DNA from: Aquarana catesbeiana
Taxonomy: Eukaryota > Chordata > Amphibia > Anura > Ranidae
Assembly: GCF_042186555.1 (NCBI RefSeq)
Contig: NC_133329.1
Span: 76,028,557 to 76,092,556 of the forward strand
DNA: 64,000 bases
Direction: 5' to 3'
Positions within the stretch are counted from its first letter, which is position 1, and each line of letters begins with the position of its first letter. Made by a program: the position numbers and the translations under genes. Below the pieces are notes generated by a model. It was not told the origin of the DNA. It saw only the letters and a program-made list of their open reading frames with translations, and searched no databases. This document shows, piece by piece, positions 22,795-33,881 of the stretch.

Positions 22795-23151
22795 GACCTG
22801 GTTCTCACATCTATGTGTTTTTTGGTGCTTTTTGCAGAAACACACTACAGTTTATTTACAAGGTTTCCTATGAGAGACGTTCACATCTATGCTTTTTTTA
22901 GCCGCTGTGTATTTGGAAAGGGTGCTTTTTTGGTTCAATATACCTCAATGGAGAAGATGCAGAAAAGCATGTTATGCGTTTTCTGCAGCAATTTGTGTTT
23001 TTTAATCTGCCCAACAACAAATTGGCCAAAAACAATGCAAAAACGCAAATCACAACAAAATCACGTTCGCAAAAATCAAAACGCACAGCAAAAAGCACTG
23101 CAAAAACAGCAGTCAAGGTCAAAAGCAAACTGCATAGGTGTGAACCGAGCC
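22795..23151. mobile_element. MITE with TTA target duplication (Harbinger-like)
   Basis: Ends GACCTGGTTCTCACATCTATG and the complement of GGCTCGGTTCACACCTATG, flanked by TTA on both sides (22792-22794, 23152-23154). Rich in aaaacgcaa and related A-rich motifs inside. Related to 10301-10568. Confidence 0.65.
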
Positions 23152-23473
23152 TTACGCTGGCCACATGGATCAATTTTCAGACTAGTATATTCAGACGAAA
23201 AATCTTTGTACATTCGCTGAATGAAAGAATGTTGTTGAAAATTTCTGTTTTTAAAAAAAATTTAATTTCTGAACGAAAACCACGTACACTGTCTGAAAAT
23301 TCCTTTGACCAAGAAGTTTTCTATTACCGTATTTCCACATTTTCCCGTCACTGTGGTTGAAAATGAATGTGATTTGACCCCACTAACGATTAGAAAATTG
23401 AACGAACGTTCTTAAAATTACATTTTTTTTAAGGAAGACATTGTATTTTTAAATAAAAAAATGTGATCTCTTA

Positions 23474-25515
23474 TGGGGCGTACACACAGTCGGACTTTCT
23501 GGAAAGCTAGGTCCGACGTACTTGCCGCCAGACTTCCGGCGGACTACCGCCGGACTTTCTGAACGGCCAGACTTGCCTACACACGGCCGGACTTTCCGGA
23601 ATCCGGTCTTCCCGCCAGACTTCCGCCGGACTTTCAGAATGAACGGACTTTCCCACACACGGACAAGTCCGTTCATTTTGAACGTGACTCGGGTACGACG
23701 GGACTAGAAAAGGAATTCAATCTCGCCGCTTTTTTTGGCGAGATTGAAACCTTGCGAGCCCCGTCGCAGGCATCTCAGGCCCTTAGGTCTGGTATGGAAC
23801 TTTAAGGGGAACCCCCTACGCCGAAAAACCGGCGTGGGGGTCCCCCCAAAATCCATACCAGACCCCGATCCGAGCACGCAGCCCGGCCGGTCAGGAAAGG
23901 GGGTGGGGATGAGCGAGCGCCCCCCCCTCCTGAACTGTACCAGGCCACATGCCCTCAACATGGGGGGTGCTTTGGGGGAGGGGGCGCCTTGCGGTGCCCC
24001 CACCACCACAAAGCACCTTGTCCCCATGCTGATGAGGACAAGGGCCTCTTCCCGACAACCCTGGCCGTTGGTTGTCGGGGTCTGCGGGCGGGGGGCTTAT
24101 CGGAATCCGGGAGCCCCCTATAATAAGAGGGCCCCCAGATCCCGGCCCCCCCACCCTATGTGAATGAGTATGGGGTACATGGTACCCCTACCCATTCACC
24201 TAGGGAAAAAGTGTAAATAATAAAACACAACACAGGTTTTTAAAATATTTTATTAAACAGCTCCGGGGGGGATCTTGCTCCGGCTTCGGGGGTCCCTCCG
24301 GTTCCTCTTCTCCCGGCGTCCGGTTGGTTCTTCGGCCGGCCCCTCCGCTGTCTTCAGGTAGCTCTATTGCCAGCGGAGGTCCAGACTTCTTGTCTTCTCT
24401 TCTCCAGATGTTGACATGACGCTCTCTCCGGCCTCTTCTCCCGGTGTTCCAGGTCTTCGGCCGGCCCCTCCGCTGTCTTCAGGTAGCTCTTTAGCCAGCG
24501 GAGGTCCGGGCTTCTGGGCTTCTGGGCTTCTCTTCTCTTCCCCAGATGTTGACACAACGCTCTCTCCGGCTGGACTGGTCTCTGAGGGCTCCGTTGTGAC
24601 TTATATAGGCGGAGACCCCGCCCCCATATGATGTCACAGTCCCTGGGCATGCTGGGACTGTGACGTTTTAGGGGGCATGGTCGAAGCCGGAGCAAGATCC
24701 CCCCCGGAGCTGTTTAATAAAATATTTTAAAAACCTGTGTTGTGTTTTATTATTTACACTTTTTCCCTAGGTGAATGGGTAGGGGTACCATGTACCCCAT
24801 ACTCATTCACATAGGGTGGGGGGGCCGGGATCTGGGGGCCCTCTTATTATAGGGGGCTCCCGGATTCCGATAAGCCCCCCGCCCGCAGACCCCGACAACC
24901 AACGGCCAGGGTTGTCGGGAAGAGGCCCTTGTCCTCATCAGCATGGGGACAAGGTGCTTTGTGGTGGGGGGGCACCGCAAGGCGCCCCCTCCCCCAAAGC
25001 ACCCCCCATGTTGAGGGCATGTGGCCTGGTACGGTTCAGGAGGGGGGGTGCTCGCTCGTCCCCACCCCCTTTCCTGACCGGCCGGGCTGCGTGCTCGGAT
25101 CGGGTCTGGTATGGATTTTGGGGGGACCCCCACGCCGGTTTTTCGGCGTAGGGGGTTCCCCTTAAAGTTCCATACCAGACCTAAGGGCCTGGGATGCCCC
25201 CCGCGCTCGCCGCAATGTAAAAATTTGTTTTTCCTATTGCAGCGAGCGCAAGATGCAGTAACCTGCTCCTCCGTCGTATCTGGTCCGTCGGACCAGCATA
25301 CAGACGAACGGGCTTTCCATCAGGAACTGAGTCCGGCGGAGTTACGACGTAAGATTTGAAGCAAGTTTCAAATCTAAAGTATGTCGGATTTCCGGCCGAA
25401 ACGGTCCGTCGGAAGTCCGATGGAGACCACACACGGTCGGATTACCAGCCAGCTTTAGTCCGTCGGCGTACGTTGGACTTTTGTAGACGAAAAGTCCGAC
25501 CGTGTGTACGCCCCA
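23474..25515. mobile_element. 2.0-kb fold-back/Harbinger-like element
   Basis: Outer ends TGGGGCGTACACACAGTCGG and the complement of TGGGGCGTACACACGGTCGG, flanked by TTA on both sides (23471-23473, 25516-25518). Inside are two inverted arms of about 515-520 bp (23775-24290 and 24676-25195), nearly identical, around a 385-bp centre that holds two direct copies of a cttctcttctc...gacatgac/gacacaac segment. The outer ends match those of the MITE at 27062. No transposase frame; the ORFs seen are shadows of the arms. Confidence 0.8.
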
Positions 25516-25537
25516 TTAGTCTGATATTTACCAGATT

Positions 25538-25692
25538 CACCCTCTAATAGTATATACAGTATATATCCTCTAATAGTATATACAGTATATATCCTCTAAT
25601 AGTATATACAGTATATATCCTCTAATAGTATATACAGTATATATATCCTCTAATAGTATATACAGTATATCTCTTCTAATAGTATATACAGT
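25538..25692 (+). repeat. 26-bp tandem repeat
   Basis: About six copies of cctctaatagtatatacag plus tatatat, ending exactly where the Tc1 element begins. Confidence 0.9.
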
Positions 25693-25968
25693 ACAGTCAA
25701 ATGCAAAAGTTTAGGAACCCCTGACAATTTCCATGATTGTCATTTATAAATATTTTGGTATTTGGATCAGCAATTTCATTTTGATCTATCAAATAACTGA
25801 ATGACACAGTAATATTTCAGTAGTGAAATGAGGTTTATTGGATTAACAGAAAATGCGCAATATGCATCAAAATGAAATTAGACAGGTGCATAAATGTGGG
25901 CACCCCAACAGAAAAATCACATCAATATTTAGTAGAGCCTACTTTAGCAGAAATAACAGCTTCTAGAG

Positions 25969-26966
25969 CAGTGGCTCTCAACTTTCCTAGTGCCGTGACC
26001 CCTTGATAAAATTTACCAAGTTGTGGGGACCCCTAACCATAAAATTATTTTCGTAGCGTGGGTTGTCAGCACCCAAGGCAAGACAAGTAATTTGCGCCCC
26101 TAATCCACGCACATTTAGCGCTCCCTGAGTCCCTTCCACTCGTACAGTATTAAAATCTTTTATGGTACATTTTAGGATGTGCCACTCTTTCTCTTTGTTC
26201 TCCTTTCTTTCCCTTCTTTCCCTTTTATCTGTCTCTATCCCAAATTTCTTTTTTTTGTCTCCCCCATCCGTCTTTCTTGTTCTTTCTCTTATTCTTTCTC
26301 TTATTATTTCTATCCCTTTTTCTTTGTTCCTCTCCCTCTTTTCCTCTCCCTTCCATGTATTCTCTATTTTTTTTCCTTCTCTTACTCCTTGGTGGTGGTG
26401 GTGGTGGTGGGGGGGGATCAGTGGCAGTGCTGGGGGAAGTTCTGATCAGCCAGTTTACGTGCTCGTGATCAAGGTCATCTGCTGTTCTGAGAACTCTAGT
26501 GGGGACTTTTAATGGCAACTATAATCACAGGTAGTGTTACTCACTGTGTCTCCAGCTTCTCTGTGGCTCCGACTTTGTGATGTCTCGTAGCAGTGACACC
26601 TATGCCGAAATCAGGAGTTAGGGTCTCCTCCAGCCCCTCCCACCTAACATTCCTCACCAGTCAGCTGACCTCTAGTCTCTCCCCCCAGCCATGGGGTGAA
26701 CTGAATGGGCAACTGCGAAGAGGCTAAGTGGGCGGCCGTGGGCTCCAGGGATCAGCCCTGCTGGGCGGCCATGGGCTCCAGGGATCAGCCCTGCTGGGTC
26801 GCCGTGGGCTCCAGGGATCAGCCCTGCTGAGCAGCCATGGGCTCCAGGGATCAGCCCTGCTGGGCGGCCGCAAAAAGACTGGGAGAGCGGTGCGGGCTTC
26901 AGGAACAGCGCAGGATTCGGTGACCCCTGGCAAATCATCATACGACCCCCAGGTTGAGAATCACTG
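25969..26966. mobile_element. hAT (Charlie-like) non-autonomous element
   Basis: Left end CAGTGGCTCTCAACTTTCC, right end the complement of CAGTGATTCTCAACCTGGG: the CAGTGGTTCTCAACC ends known from Charlie-type hAT elements. Flanks ttctagag and ctctagat match in 6 of 8 positions, an eroded duplication. Interior holds a pyrimidine tract (26185-26390) and a minisatellite. Confidence 0.85.
26725..26875 (+). repeat. 33-bp minisatellite in the Charlie-like element
   Basis: About four to five units of gggctccagggatcagccct plus gctgggcggccat, very similar to one another. Confidence 0.9.
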
Positions 26967-27061
26967 CTCTAGATGCTTCCTATAGCCTGTAATGAGTGTC
27001 TGGATTCTAGATGAATGTATTTTGGGCCATTCCTCCTTACAAAACATCTCCAGTTCAGTTA

Positions 27062-27496
27062 TGCCGCGTACACACGGTCGGACTTTTCAGCTACAAAAGT
27101 CCGACAGCCTGTCCGACAGACTTTCGACGGACTTGCGGCGGACTTTCTAACGAACAGACTTGCCTACACACGATCACACAAAAGTCCGTCAAATTCTTAC
27201 GTGATGATGTACACCGGACTAAAATAAGGAAGTTGATAGCCAGTAGCCAATAGCTGCCCTAGCGTGGGTTTTTGTCCGTCAGACTAGCATACAGACGAGC
27301 GGATTTTTCGACCGGACTCGAGTCCGTCGGAAAGATTTGAAGCATGTTTCAAATCTAAAGTCCGTCGGATTTGAGGCTGAAAAAGTCCGTTGAAAGTCCG
27401 GAGAAGCCCACACACGATCGGATTACCAGCCAGCTTTAGTCCGTCAGCGTCCGTTGGACTTTTGTAGACGAAAAGTCCGACCGTGTGTACGCGGCA
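27062..27496. mobile_element. Harbinger-like MITE with TTA duplication
   Basis: Ends TGCCGCGTACACACGGTCGG, inverted at right, flanked by TTA (27059-27061, 27497-27499). The inverted similarity extends about 40 bp. The ends belong to the same family as 23474-25515. Inserted in the Tc1 transposase. Confidence 0.85.
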
Positions 27497-27499
27497 TTA

Positions 27500-27692
27500 G
27501 GTTTGATGGTTGCCGAGCATGGACAGCCCGCTTCAAATCACCCAACAGATGTTCAATGATAATCAGGTCTGGGGACTGGGGTGGCCATTCCAGGACATTG
27601 TACTTGTTCCTCTGCATAAATGCCCAAGTAGATTTTGAACAGTGTTTTGGGTCATTGTCTTGTTGAAATATCCAGCCCCGGCGTAACTTCAA
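27500..27692 (-). pseudogene. Tc1/mariner transposase fragment
   Basis: Minus-strand translation RRGWIFQQDNDPKHCSKST, then NKYNVLEWPPQSPDL, then EHLLGDLKRAVHARQP. This is the DDE region of Tc1 transposases: QQDNDPKH carries the second catalytic Asp and PDL...IEHL the third acidic residue. The part beyond was cut by the MITE and continues at 26975-27058 and 25800-25968. Only part of the protein is present. Confidence 0.85.
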
Positions 27693-27779
27693 CTTTGTGA
27701 CAAGAATCTGATATAATCAGATATTGAGTGGAATCCATGCGACCCTCAACTTTAACCAGATTCCCAGTACTGGCTCACC

Positions 27780-28344
27780 ATGGTGTCATGATATGTTTCA
27801 AAGCGGAACATTACAGAACAAGTCCAGTTGAATATGACTAACTACGACTAGCTGAGCTATGACTTGGATAACAAAAAAAACCTTAACAAACATTACAAGG
27901 GTTGTTACTGGAAATTTCAGCATTTAAAGAAGTTTTTTGAAACCTCTTTTTGCATCTGTTTTAAAAAGGTCCAGGTTTTTCCATTGTTACATTGGTCAAT
28001 GTTGGTCCAAAATAAGTTGAACTGCTGTGGAAGTGGAGAATGACTGGAGTGGTTGCTGCTATTATATGGATAACAGCAGGTCTTGCTGTGTGGCTGCAAT
28101 TCTGCATAATATCCACAGGGGGGCATTTCTGCAATTCACAGAACTTCTTGCATTTTTTTGAATCAATACATAGCGATCTTTGATTGAATGAGGTAGAGAG
28201 GCAGGGCAGTGATGTCGCTATCTCCACCTCATCCAATCAGAGAATATGACTACTACCACTTCCACACCGGTCCCACAGATATGGCATATGCATACTTACA
28301 TTGGTCCAAGCTGGTAAAAAAAAAACTACATACCCTTTAGGGTT
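27780..28344. other. Unassigned DNA, no gene
   Basis: No supported ORF. Sequence around 27960-28240 looks unique or low-copy by eye. Confidence 0.4.
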
Positions 28345-28775
28345 CAGCTTTAGGTAGTGAAGGATTGTTCAGGTGTTTAACTGACAGGTTACAATGAACT
28401 GTACATGTTCTTCAAAGCATTGCCTGTTATTATGTTATCTGAGTTCACTGCACTAAAAATCATTTATTACCAGAGTGGCAATAAAACTAAGAACTGAAAG
28501 TAAAAGTGTCCTTGGTGTTGTCTAACCCAGCTAGGCCACCAATCCTGGCTACAAGCTGTTATCTTTTTGCTCCCCCACTCCCAATAAAAGGTACCTACAT
28601 GGACTTTATGTGTGATAAATGAGTAATAAAACAATGTGGCACTCATATAATCTTCAGATAACAGTCAACCTTTGTAAAAGAAAAAAAAAAAAAGGAATAT
28701 AAAGGAAGGAGGAAAGAAAAAGTTCAGGCAAAAAAGTTGTACTAAAAATACAAGCTGGAAAATTTCTAGTGCAAT
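28345..28775 (+). repeat. 430-bp direct repeat, copy 1
   Basis: Collinear with 31891-32320, roughly nine bases in ten identical by eye (gttcagctttaggtagtg to agctggaaaatttcta), with small indels. Contains AATAAAAGGTACC and GTAATAAAAC. No ORF. See copy 2. Confidence 0.85.
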
Positions 28776-29015
28776 ATAAGTCTTCCAGACCTTACAATAG
28801 ATCTTCCTAGTGACAGCTTTTCTAGCATTCACTAGGGTAGATACCACTGGTCCCGAGATGCCACGATCCTTCAACACCCTGGCTTCAATAGCCATGACGT
28901 CAAATTTAGAGACAAACACATTTTTGTTTTTGGAGAGGCATTGGCATATGGGATGTCTAGCGTTCCAAGCCTGTACGTGGCTTACAAATGCATCTATTTC
29001 TATAAATGCTGCCAT
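28760..29015 (-). pseudogene. DIRS-type retrotransposon fragment
   Basis: The translation includes RHPICQCLSKNKNVFVSKFD, then VLKDRGISGPVVSTLVNARK and RKIYCKVWKTYI. The second part resembles the segment between RT/RNase H and the tyrosine recombinase in DIRS elements (a run like ...GxSxxVVSTLxxARKxxTRKIYxxxW). Only about 85 residues remain, with poly-A/T sequence after it. Confidence 0.5.
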
Positions 29016-29504
29016 TGAGACAGCACACTAAGCTACCTTTTCACTACGCAGCACCGCACCGCCAACATCACAACTCCATAGTTGCCAACAGTCCCGATTT
29101 TCCCGGGACAATCCCGATTTTGGGACCCTCGTCCCGATTGGAGAGTGTCCCGAATCGGGATTTTCCATAAGGAAAATCGGGAATGTTGTTTTTTTTTTTT
29201 TTTTGGAGCAGCGGGCTCCAGCAAAATGGCGGCGGCCGCCGCCGCTCTATCTACCTCTAGTGTTGAGTGGAGAGGGGAAGGGGGCTCGATCCGTGCAGCC
29301 AATGAAGCGGCTTCTTTGGCTGCACGGCCCCTCCCCTCTCCACTGAAGCGAGCAGAAGACACGGCGCCGGCGCCGTGTCTTCCTGAAAGTTCCCCAGCCC
29401 CGTACTGCGCAAGCGCTGCGCCTGCGCAGTACAGGGGGTCCGCCATTGCAGAGGGGAACTTTCTCGGCAGAACACCGGCCACTCCTCCACTGAGCGGGGG
29501 CCGG

Positions 29505-30030
29505 GCTGCATTGAGGGGGGGCTGCACTGAGGGGGGGCTGCAATAACTGAGGGGGGGAGGCTGCACTAACTGAGGGGGGCTGCACTGAGGGGGGGCTGCA
29601 CTAACTGAGGGGGGCTGCACTGAGGGGGGGCTGCACTGAGGGGGAGGCTGCACTAACTGAGGGGAGGCTGCACTGAGGGGGGCTGCACTAACTGAGGGGG
29701 GGCTGCACTAACTGAGGGGGGGGCTGCACTGAGGGGGGGAGGCTGCACTAACTGGGGGGGCTGCACTGAGGGGGGGAGGCTGCACTAACTGAGGGGGGCT
29801 GCACTGAGGGGGGGCTGCACTAACTGAAGGGGGGCTGCATTAACTGAGGGGGGGCTGCATTAACTGAGGGGGGGCTGCATTAACTGAGGGGGGGCTGCAC
29901 TAACTGAGGGGCGGCTGCACTGAGGGGGGCTGCACTAACTGAGGGGGGCTGCACTGAGGGGGGGCTGCACTAACTGAGGGGGGCTGCACTGAGGGGGGGG
30001 AGGCTGCACTAACTGAGGGGGGGCTGCACT
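29505..30030 (+). repeat. G-rich minisatellite
   Basis: Units such as gaggggggctgcactaact and gaggggggctgcact alternate, about 16-21 bp, close to 30 copies. Regular G6-G8 runs could form G-quadruplexes on the plus strand. Confidence 0.9.
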
Positions 30031-30031
30031 G

Positions 30032-30125
30032 GCGGGGGCACCTGATGCAAGGACAGACTCTGCCGGGGGCACCTGATGCAAGGACAGACTCTGCCGGGGG
30101 CACCTGATGCAAGGACAGACTCTGC
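30032..30125 (+). repeat. 31-bp repeat, three copies
   Basis: ggcacctgatgcaaggacag followed by actctgccggg, three near-identical units. Confidence 0.85.
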
Positions 30126-30469
30126 TGGTGGCAGGTGACGTGGCTAGTGACACGCTCAGGGATCCCACTGATTCGGCATTATGGTGAGTTGAATGATTTA
30201 ATTTTATATTACAATGTAATAATAGAAATAATGCGCTTCAATTATCCTGACACCATAACAACCATGGTGCCAGGATGATTGAAGCGTTAACACCAGGTGT
30301 TTGGAGTATCTTTATCTGCTGATTGTTAAACTTTCTAGAATACACATATTTCTATTGTTGTGTAGGACCTGGGGCTGCTGTCCCGTCATTCCTCTCTCCC
30401 CCTCTCCCTCTCCCCCTTTCCCTCTCCCTCTCCATCCCTCATTCATCTCAGACTCTAACCACACCCTCT

Positions 30470-30590
30470 TGAGCCACGCCAATTTAAGCCACGTCCACTT
30501 TCATGCAAGCCACACCCACTGTTCTTGCAAGCCACGCCCACTTTCTACGTAAGCCACGCCCACTTTCCACGTAAGCCACGCCCATTTTGC
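30470..30590 (+). repeat. Short repeat of aagccacgcccactttc
   Basis: Five to six variants of a 17-25 bp unit ending ccac(g)cccac. Confidence 0.75.
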
Positions 30591-30717
30591 GCGCCGCAAC
30601 TATTACTTTTTTCTAGACCACACCTACAAATGAATGCCCCGCCTCCTAATTATTGATCGGCTCCGCCTACAGCCAAAAAAGTGTCCCACATATTTTTTTT
30701 TCAATGTTGGCAACTAT

Positions 30718-31120
30718 GCAACTCCTGCACCACTGCCAGGAGATTGGAGCATCCATTCACTCTTTCCTTCCCACCAATGATCACCAGAGGATTCTGGGGA
30801 GAGACTGAGGGGGTCCCCTTCTGCAGCGAGCATCCACAGCAGCATCTTGGGAACTGGTAAGAGGGCTATCTGTCCATTATTAATACGGCTAGCAGAGACT
30901 GAGCCACTGGGAGCAGGACACCAAGTGCACCCAACCCATACCGCATTTCTACCAAACCTATACTGCACCCTTGCCAATCCTATACCACAGTTATATCAAC
31001 CTGTCTACACTGCACCTATACTGCACTTTGACTGCATCTTTACTGCACCGTTGCTGCATCTTTACCACAACTATACAACATGCTGGTTTACTTAAATTGT
31101 TAAATGCACCACCGCTTTTT
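30718..31120. other. Spacer, no gene
   Basis: Contains loose repeats of the type tatactgcacc/tttactgcacc (30950-31080). No ORF kept. Confidence 0.45.
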
Positions 31121-31880
31121 AACCACTTCAATACTGGGTACTTTCCCTCCTTCCCGCCCAAGGCAATTTTCAGCTTTCAGCGCTGTTGCTTTGGGATTTT
31201 TATTTTCTTCTAAACAAATAAAAAAAGACTGAAAATTTTGAGAAACATTTTTTTTCCGTTTTTGTTACAAAACTTTGTAAATATGTAAATAAGTAAGTTT
31301 TCTCCTTCGTTGACGGACACGGATGGGGCTGCACTGACGGGCACTGATAAGGTGGCACTGATGGGCACCGATGTGGTGGCACCAATGAGGTGGCAACAAT
31401 ATGCTGCACTGATGGGCACAGATATGTGGTATTGATATGCAGCACTGATAAGCATTGATAGGCGGCACTGATGGGCATGCATAGGTGGCACTGATAGGCA
31501 ACACTGATGGGCACTAAAAGATAGCACTGATGGGCACTGATAGTCGGCACTCATAGGTGGCACTGATGGGCACGGATGGGCACTTATGTACACTTATAGA
31601 TGGCACTGATGGGCATCGCTGATTGGCAGGCACTAGTGATGGGTGCTGATTGGCATCAATTGTGGGCACTGATTGGCATCCCTGGTGGCCATGGGTGGCA
31701 TTCCTGGTGGTCACAAGTGGTGGGCATCCCTGGTGGTCCTGGTGGCGTCCCTGGTGGTCCTGGGTGGGCATCTTTGGAGGGGGCTGCGCTGATAATCAAT
31801 CAGCGCAGACCCCCCCTGTCAGAGGAGCAGCTGATCGACTCTCCTCTACTCACAATAAGTTCAAAACAATAAGTTCCATA
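31121..31880 (+). mobile_element. TTAACCACTTC-type element with minisatellite
   Basis: Starts ttaaccacttcaatactggg, like 18197. The aaaaaagactgaaaatttt stretch is related to the 3' subterminal part of PB1/PB2 in reverse. Right end not defined. Confidence 0.5.
31318..31780 (+). repeat. Minisatellite of ggcactgatgggcac units
   Basis: About 10-20 bp units (cactgatgggcac, gataggcggcac, atgaggtggcac), degrading rightward into ggtggtcctgggtgg units. Similar in type to 49290-49700 on the other strand. Confidence 0.85.
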
Positions 31881-31890
31881 CCCGGAGTTC

Positions 31891-32320
31891 AGCTTTAGGT
31901 AGTGTAGGATTGTTCAGGTGTTTTACTGACAGGTTACAATGAGCTGTACGTGTTCTTCAAAGCATTGCCTGTTATTGTGTTATCAGAGTTCACTGCACTA
32001 AAAATCATTTATTACCAGAGTGGCAATAAAACAAAGATGTAACTGAAAGTAAAATTGTCCTTGGTACTGTGTAACCCAGCTAAGCCACCAATCCTGGCTA
32101 CAAGCTGTTATCTTTTTGCTCCATCTGCACCCAATAAAAGGTACCTACAGGGACTTTATGTTTGATAAATGAGTAATAAAACTATTGGGTATTTATGTAA
32201 TCTTCAGAAAGTCAACTTTTGTAAAAGAAAAAAAAAGGAATATAAAGGAAGGTGGAAAGAGAAAGTTCAAGCAAAAGAGTTGCACCAAAATTACCCAGTA
32301 AGCTGGAAAATTTCTAATAC
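31891..32320 (+). repeat. 430-bp direct repeat, copy 2
   Basis: Partner of 28345-28775, 3.5 kb away in the same orientation. Either two copies of one dispersed repeat or a local duplication. Confidence 0.85.
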
Positions 32321-32374
32321 ACAAACTTTAGTGCCTGTTTACACATAAATGTGCAGTAAAATGCATCAAAATGC

Positions 32375-33229
32375 TTGAAAATGGATGTTCATCTCGATGG
32401 GTTTTCGGCGATCTATTATAGGCAATTCTCACACATTTTGACACCCATGTTAACAAGTGCTTTTAACTCCCTGCTGAAAGGACACTCACTTAGATCCGAG
32501 ACGCTAACATCCATAATCACCATGTTACCCAAACCACGATCTGACACTTCCTCCTGGGCAAACTATCGCCCCATCTCCCTCCTGAATCTCGATGTCAAGC
32601 AGTTACCCAAAATTATGGCAACACGTTTCAATACCATCATAGGCCAATTAATCCACCATGACCAAACTGGATTTGTCCCCATTCGTCAAGCTGGCGATAA
32701 CATTCAACGTGCCTTCTCCTATTTCATGCTGCCAAAACACGACATATTAAGACATGCTTCCTGTCCCTGGACATCAGGAAGGCGTTCGACTCAGTTGCTT
32801 GGCCATATCTACACTATACCCTCCAACGCTGGGGTTTTGGAAATCATTTCATAACTTGGGTGTCATCTCTCTATAATAATCCACGGGCATTCATCAAATA
32901 TGCGGGCTATAAATCCACAATGTTTAATATTCAGGGAGGCACCAGGCAAGGCTATCCCCTCTCCCCCCTGTTGTTCGTCTTGCTCATTGAACCCTTGGCA
33001 CAACTGATCAGATCGGATCCTGAAGTCCGGGGGATAGAACTTGGAGGACACCAACACAAAGTATGCCTGTTTGCGGACGACATACTAATCTTTCTATCTT
33101 ATCCCCACACGTCTGCCCCTAACCTGCCCTTTTTGTTAGAGAGCTTTGCCCAAATTTCAGGCCTCCATGTTAATCCCAAAAAGTCAAATGCGCTGAACAT
33201 TTCCCTATCTCCCTCGGAACTCCAACAAG
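32375..33229 (+). pseudogene. L1-type LINE ORF2 reverse transcriptase fragment
   Basis: Translation shows L1 RT motifs in order: DGFSAIYYRQF, SSWANYRPISLLNLDVK, HHDQTGFVPIRQAGDNIQRA (frame 1), then after a frame break near 32760-32860 GTRQGYPLSPLLFVLLIEPL and catalytic FADDILIF, then GLHVNPKKS. Both catalytic Asp residues are present. The 5' part is missing and the 3' part stops at a hAT-like end at 33230. It is a dead fragment. Confidence 0.9.
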
Positions 33230-33420
33230 CAGGGCCGCTGTTAGAAATCATGGGGCCCCATACAGTGTACCTGACGGGGCCCGGACTGGCCCTGCCCACA
33301 ACCCCACCCCTGGCTCCGCCCCTGACCCCATGCTGTCACGAAATCTGGGGGAGGTGGCAGGAGCTGAAACATGTAACATATTCCAAAAGGTGAACCCTTA
33401 ATAACCATTATTATTCTAAA
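33230..33420 (+). mobile_element. Insertion with hAT-like left end in the L1 RT
   Basis: L1 coding sequence stops after SPSELQQ; new sequence starts CAGGGCCGCTGTTAGAAATC, a hAT-like end (compare CAGGGCCGGATTAA at 44714). The other end was not found. Confidence 0.5.
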
Positions 33421-33515
33421 CGTTTTACACTATCATAAAGCAGCAGAGAAGTCTTATTTTTGAACTTTTTTGACAACAACTAATTAGCTGCGATGAGCTC
33501 GGGCATGTTCGGACC

Positions 33516-33873
33516 CATAGGTGTGCACAGCCTATTGCATTAGGGTGTGCACCCCAAAGCTCAAACACATATGCGTGTGTCTGTGCATGTGTATATATAC
33601 TGACAGTGTCAGAAGAGCAATAGACTGTGTCAGTAGGGCAGAGATTGGTGTCAGTAGGGCAGAGATTGGTGTCAGTAGGACAGTGGACGGTGTCAGTATT
33701 TTTTATTTTTATAATTTTATTATATTTTTTTATAGATATTTTTTACAATTTTATTTTATTATTTTTTTTACATTTTTTTAGGAGTCCCTTTAGGGGGCTT
33801 TGGTGAAATATCAGGGGTCTAAACAGGGGGAATCTGTGCCACATGGGGTGATTAGGGTGTGCCCAGGCCTATG
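33516..33873. mobile_element. hAT MITE with perfect 8-bp duplication
   Basis: Ends CATAGGTGTGCACAGCC and complement of CATAGGCCTGGGCACACC; flanked on both sides by TTCGGACC (33508-33515, 33874-33881). Inside is a repeat of gtgtcagtagggcagagattg (about four units) and AT-rich sequence. No coding sequence. Confidence 0.9.
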
Positions 33874-33881
33874 TTCGGACC

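Larger units (their letters stand above)
25694..27780 (-). mobile_element. Tc1/mariner element, twice interrupted
   Basis: Begins after TA with cagtcaaatgcaaaagttta, a Tc1-type end. It is interrupted by a hAT element (25969-26966) and a Harbinger-like MITE (27062-27496). Element sequence resumes on each side in step with transposase coding sequence. The far end is not clear and is put near 27780. Confidence 0.75.
29078..30717. mobile_element. hAT-like non-autonomous element with three internal minisatellites
   Basis: Ends ATAGTTGCCAAC and its complement GTTGGCAACTAT, flanked by ACAACTCC and GCAACTCC (7 of 8 match). Inside: GC-rich unique sequence (29200-29460), a G-rich array, a 31-bp repeat and a 17-bp repeat. 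No transposase. Confidence 0.75.

Noticed and set aside
23735..25151. Pairs of ORFs with Gly/Arg/Pro-rich sequence (MGGPGSGGPLIIGGSR)
   Set aside because: Mirror-image translations of the two fold-back arms, GC-rich hairpin DNA with no conserved protein.
26162..26512. 116-residue ORF with hydrophobic Leu/Phe/Ser stretches resembling membrane segments
   Set aside because: Comes from a pyrimidine-rich tract in a non-autonomous hAT element.
29033..29653. 206-residue minus-strand ORF (QPPSVSAAPPQCSPPQLVQPP)
   Set aside because: Translation of the G-rich minisatellite.
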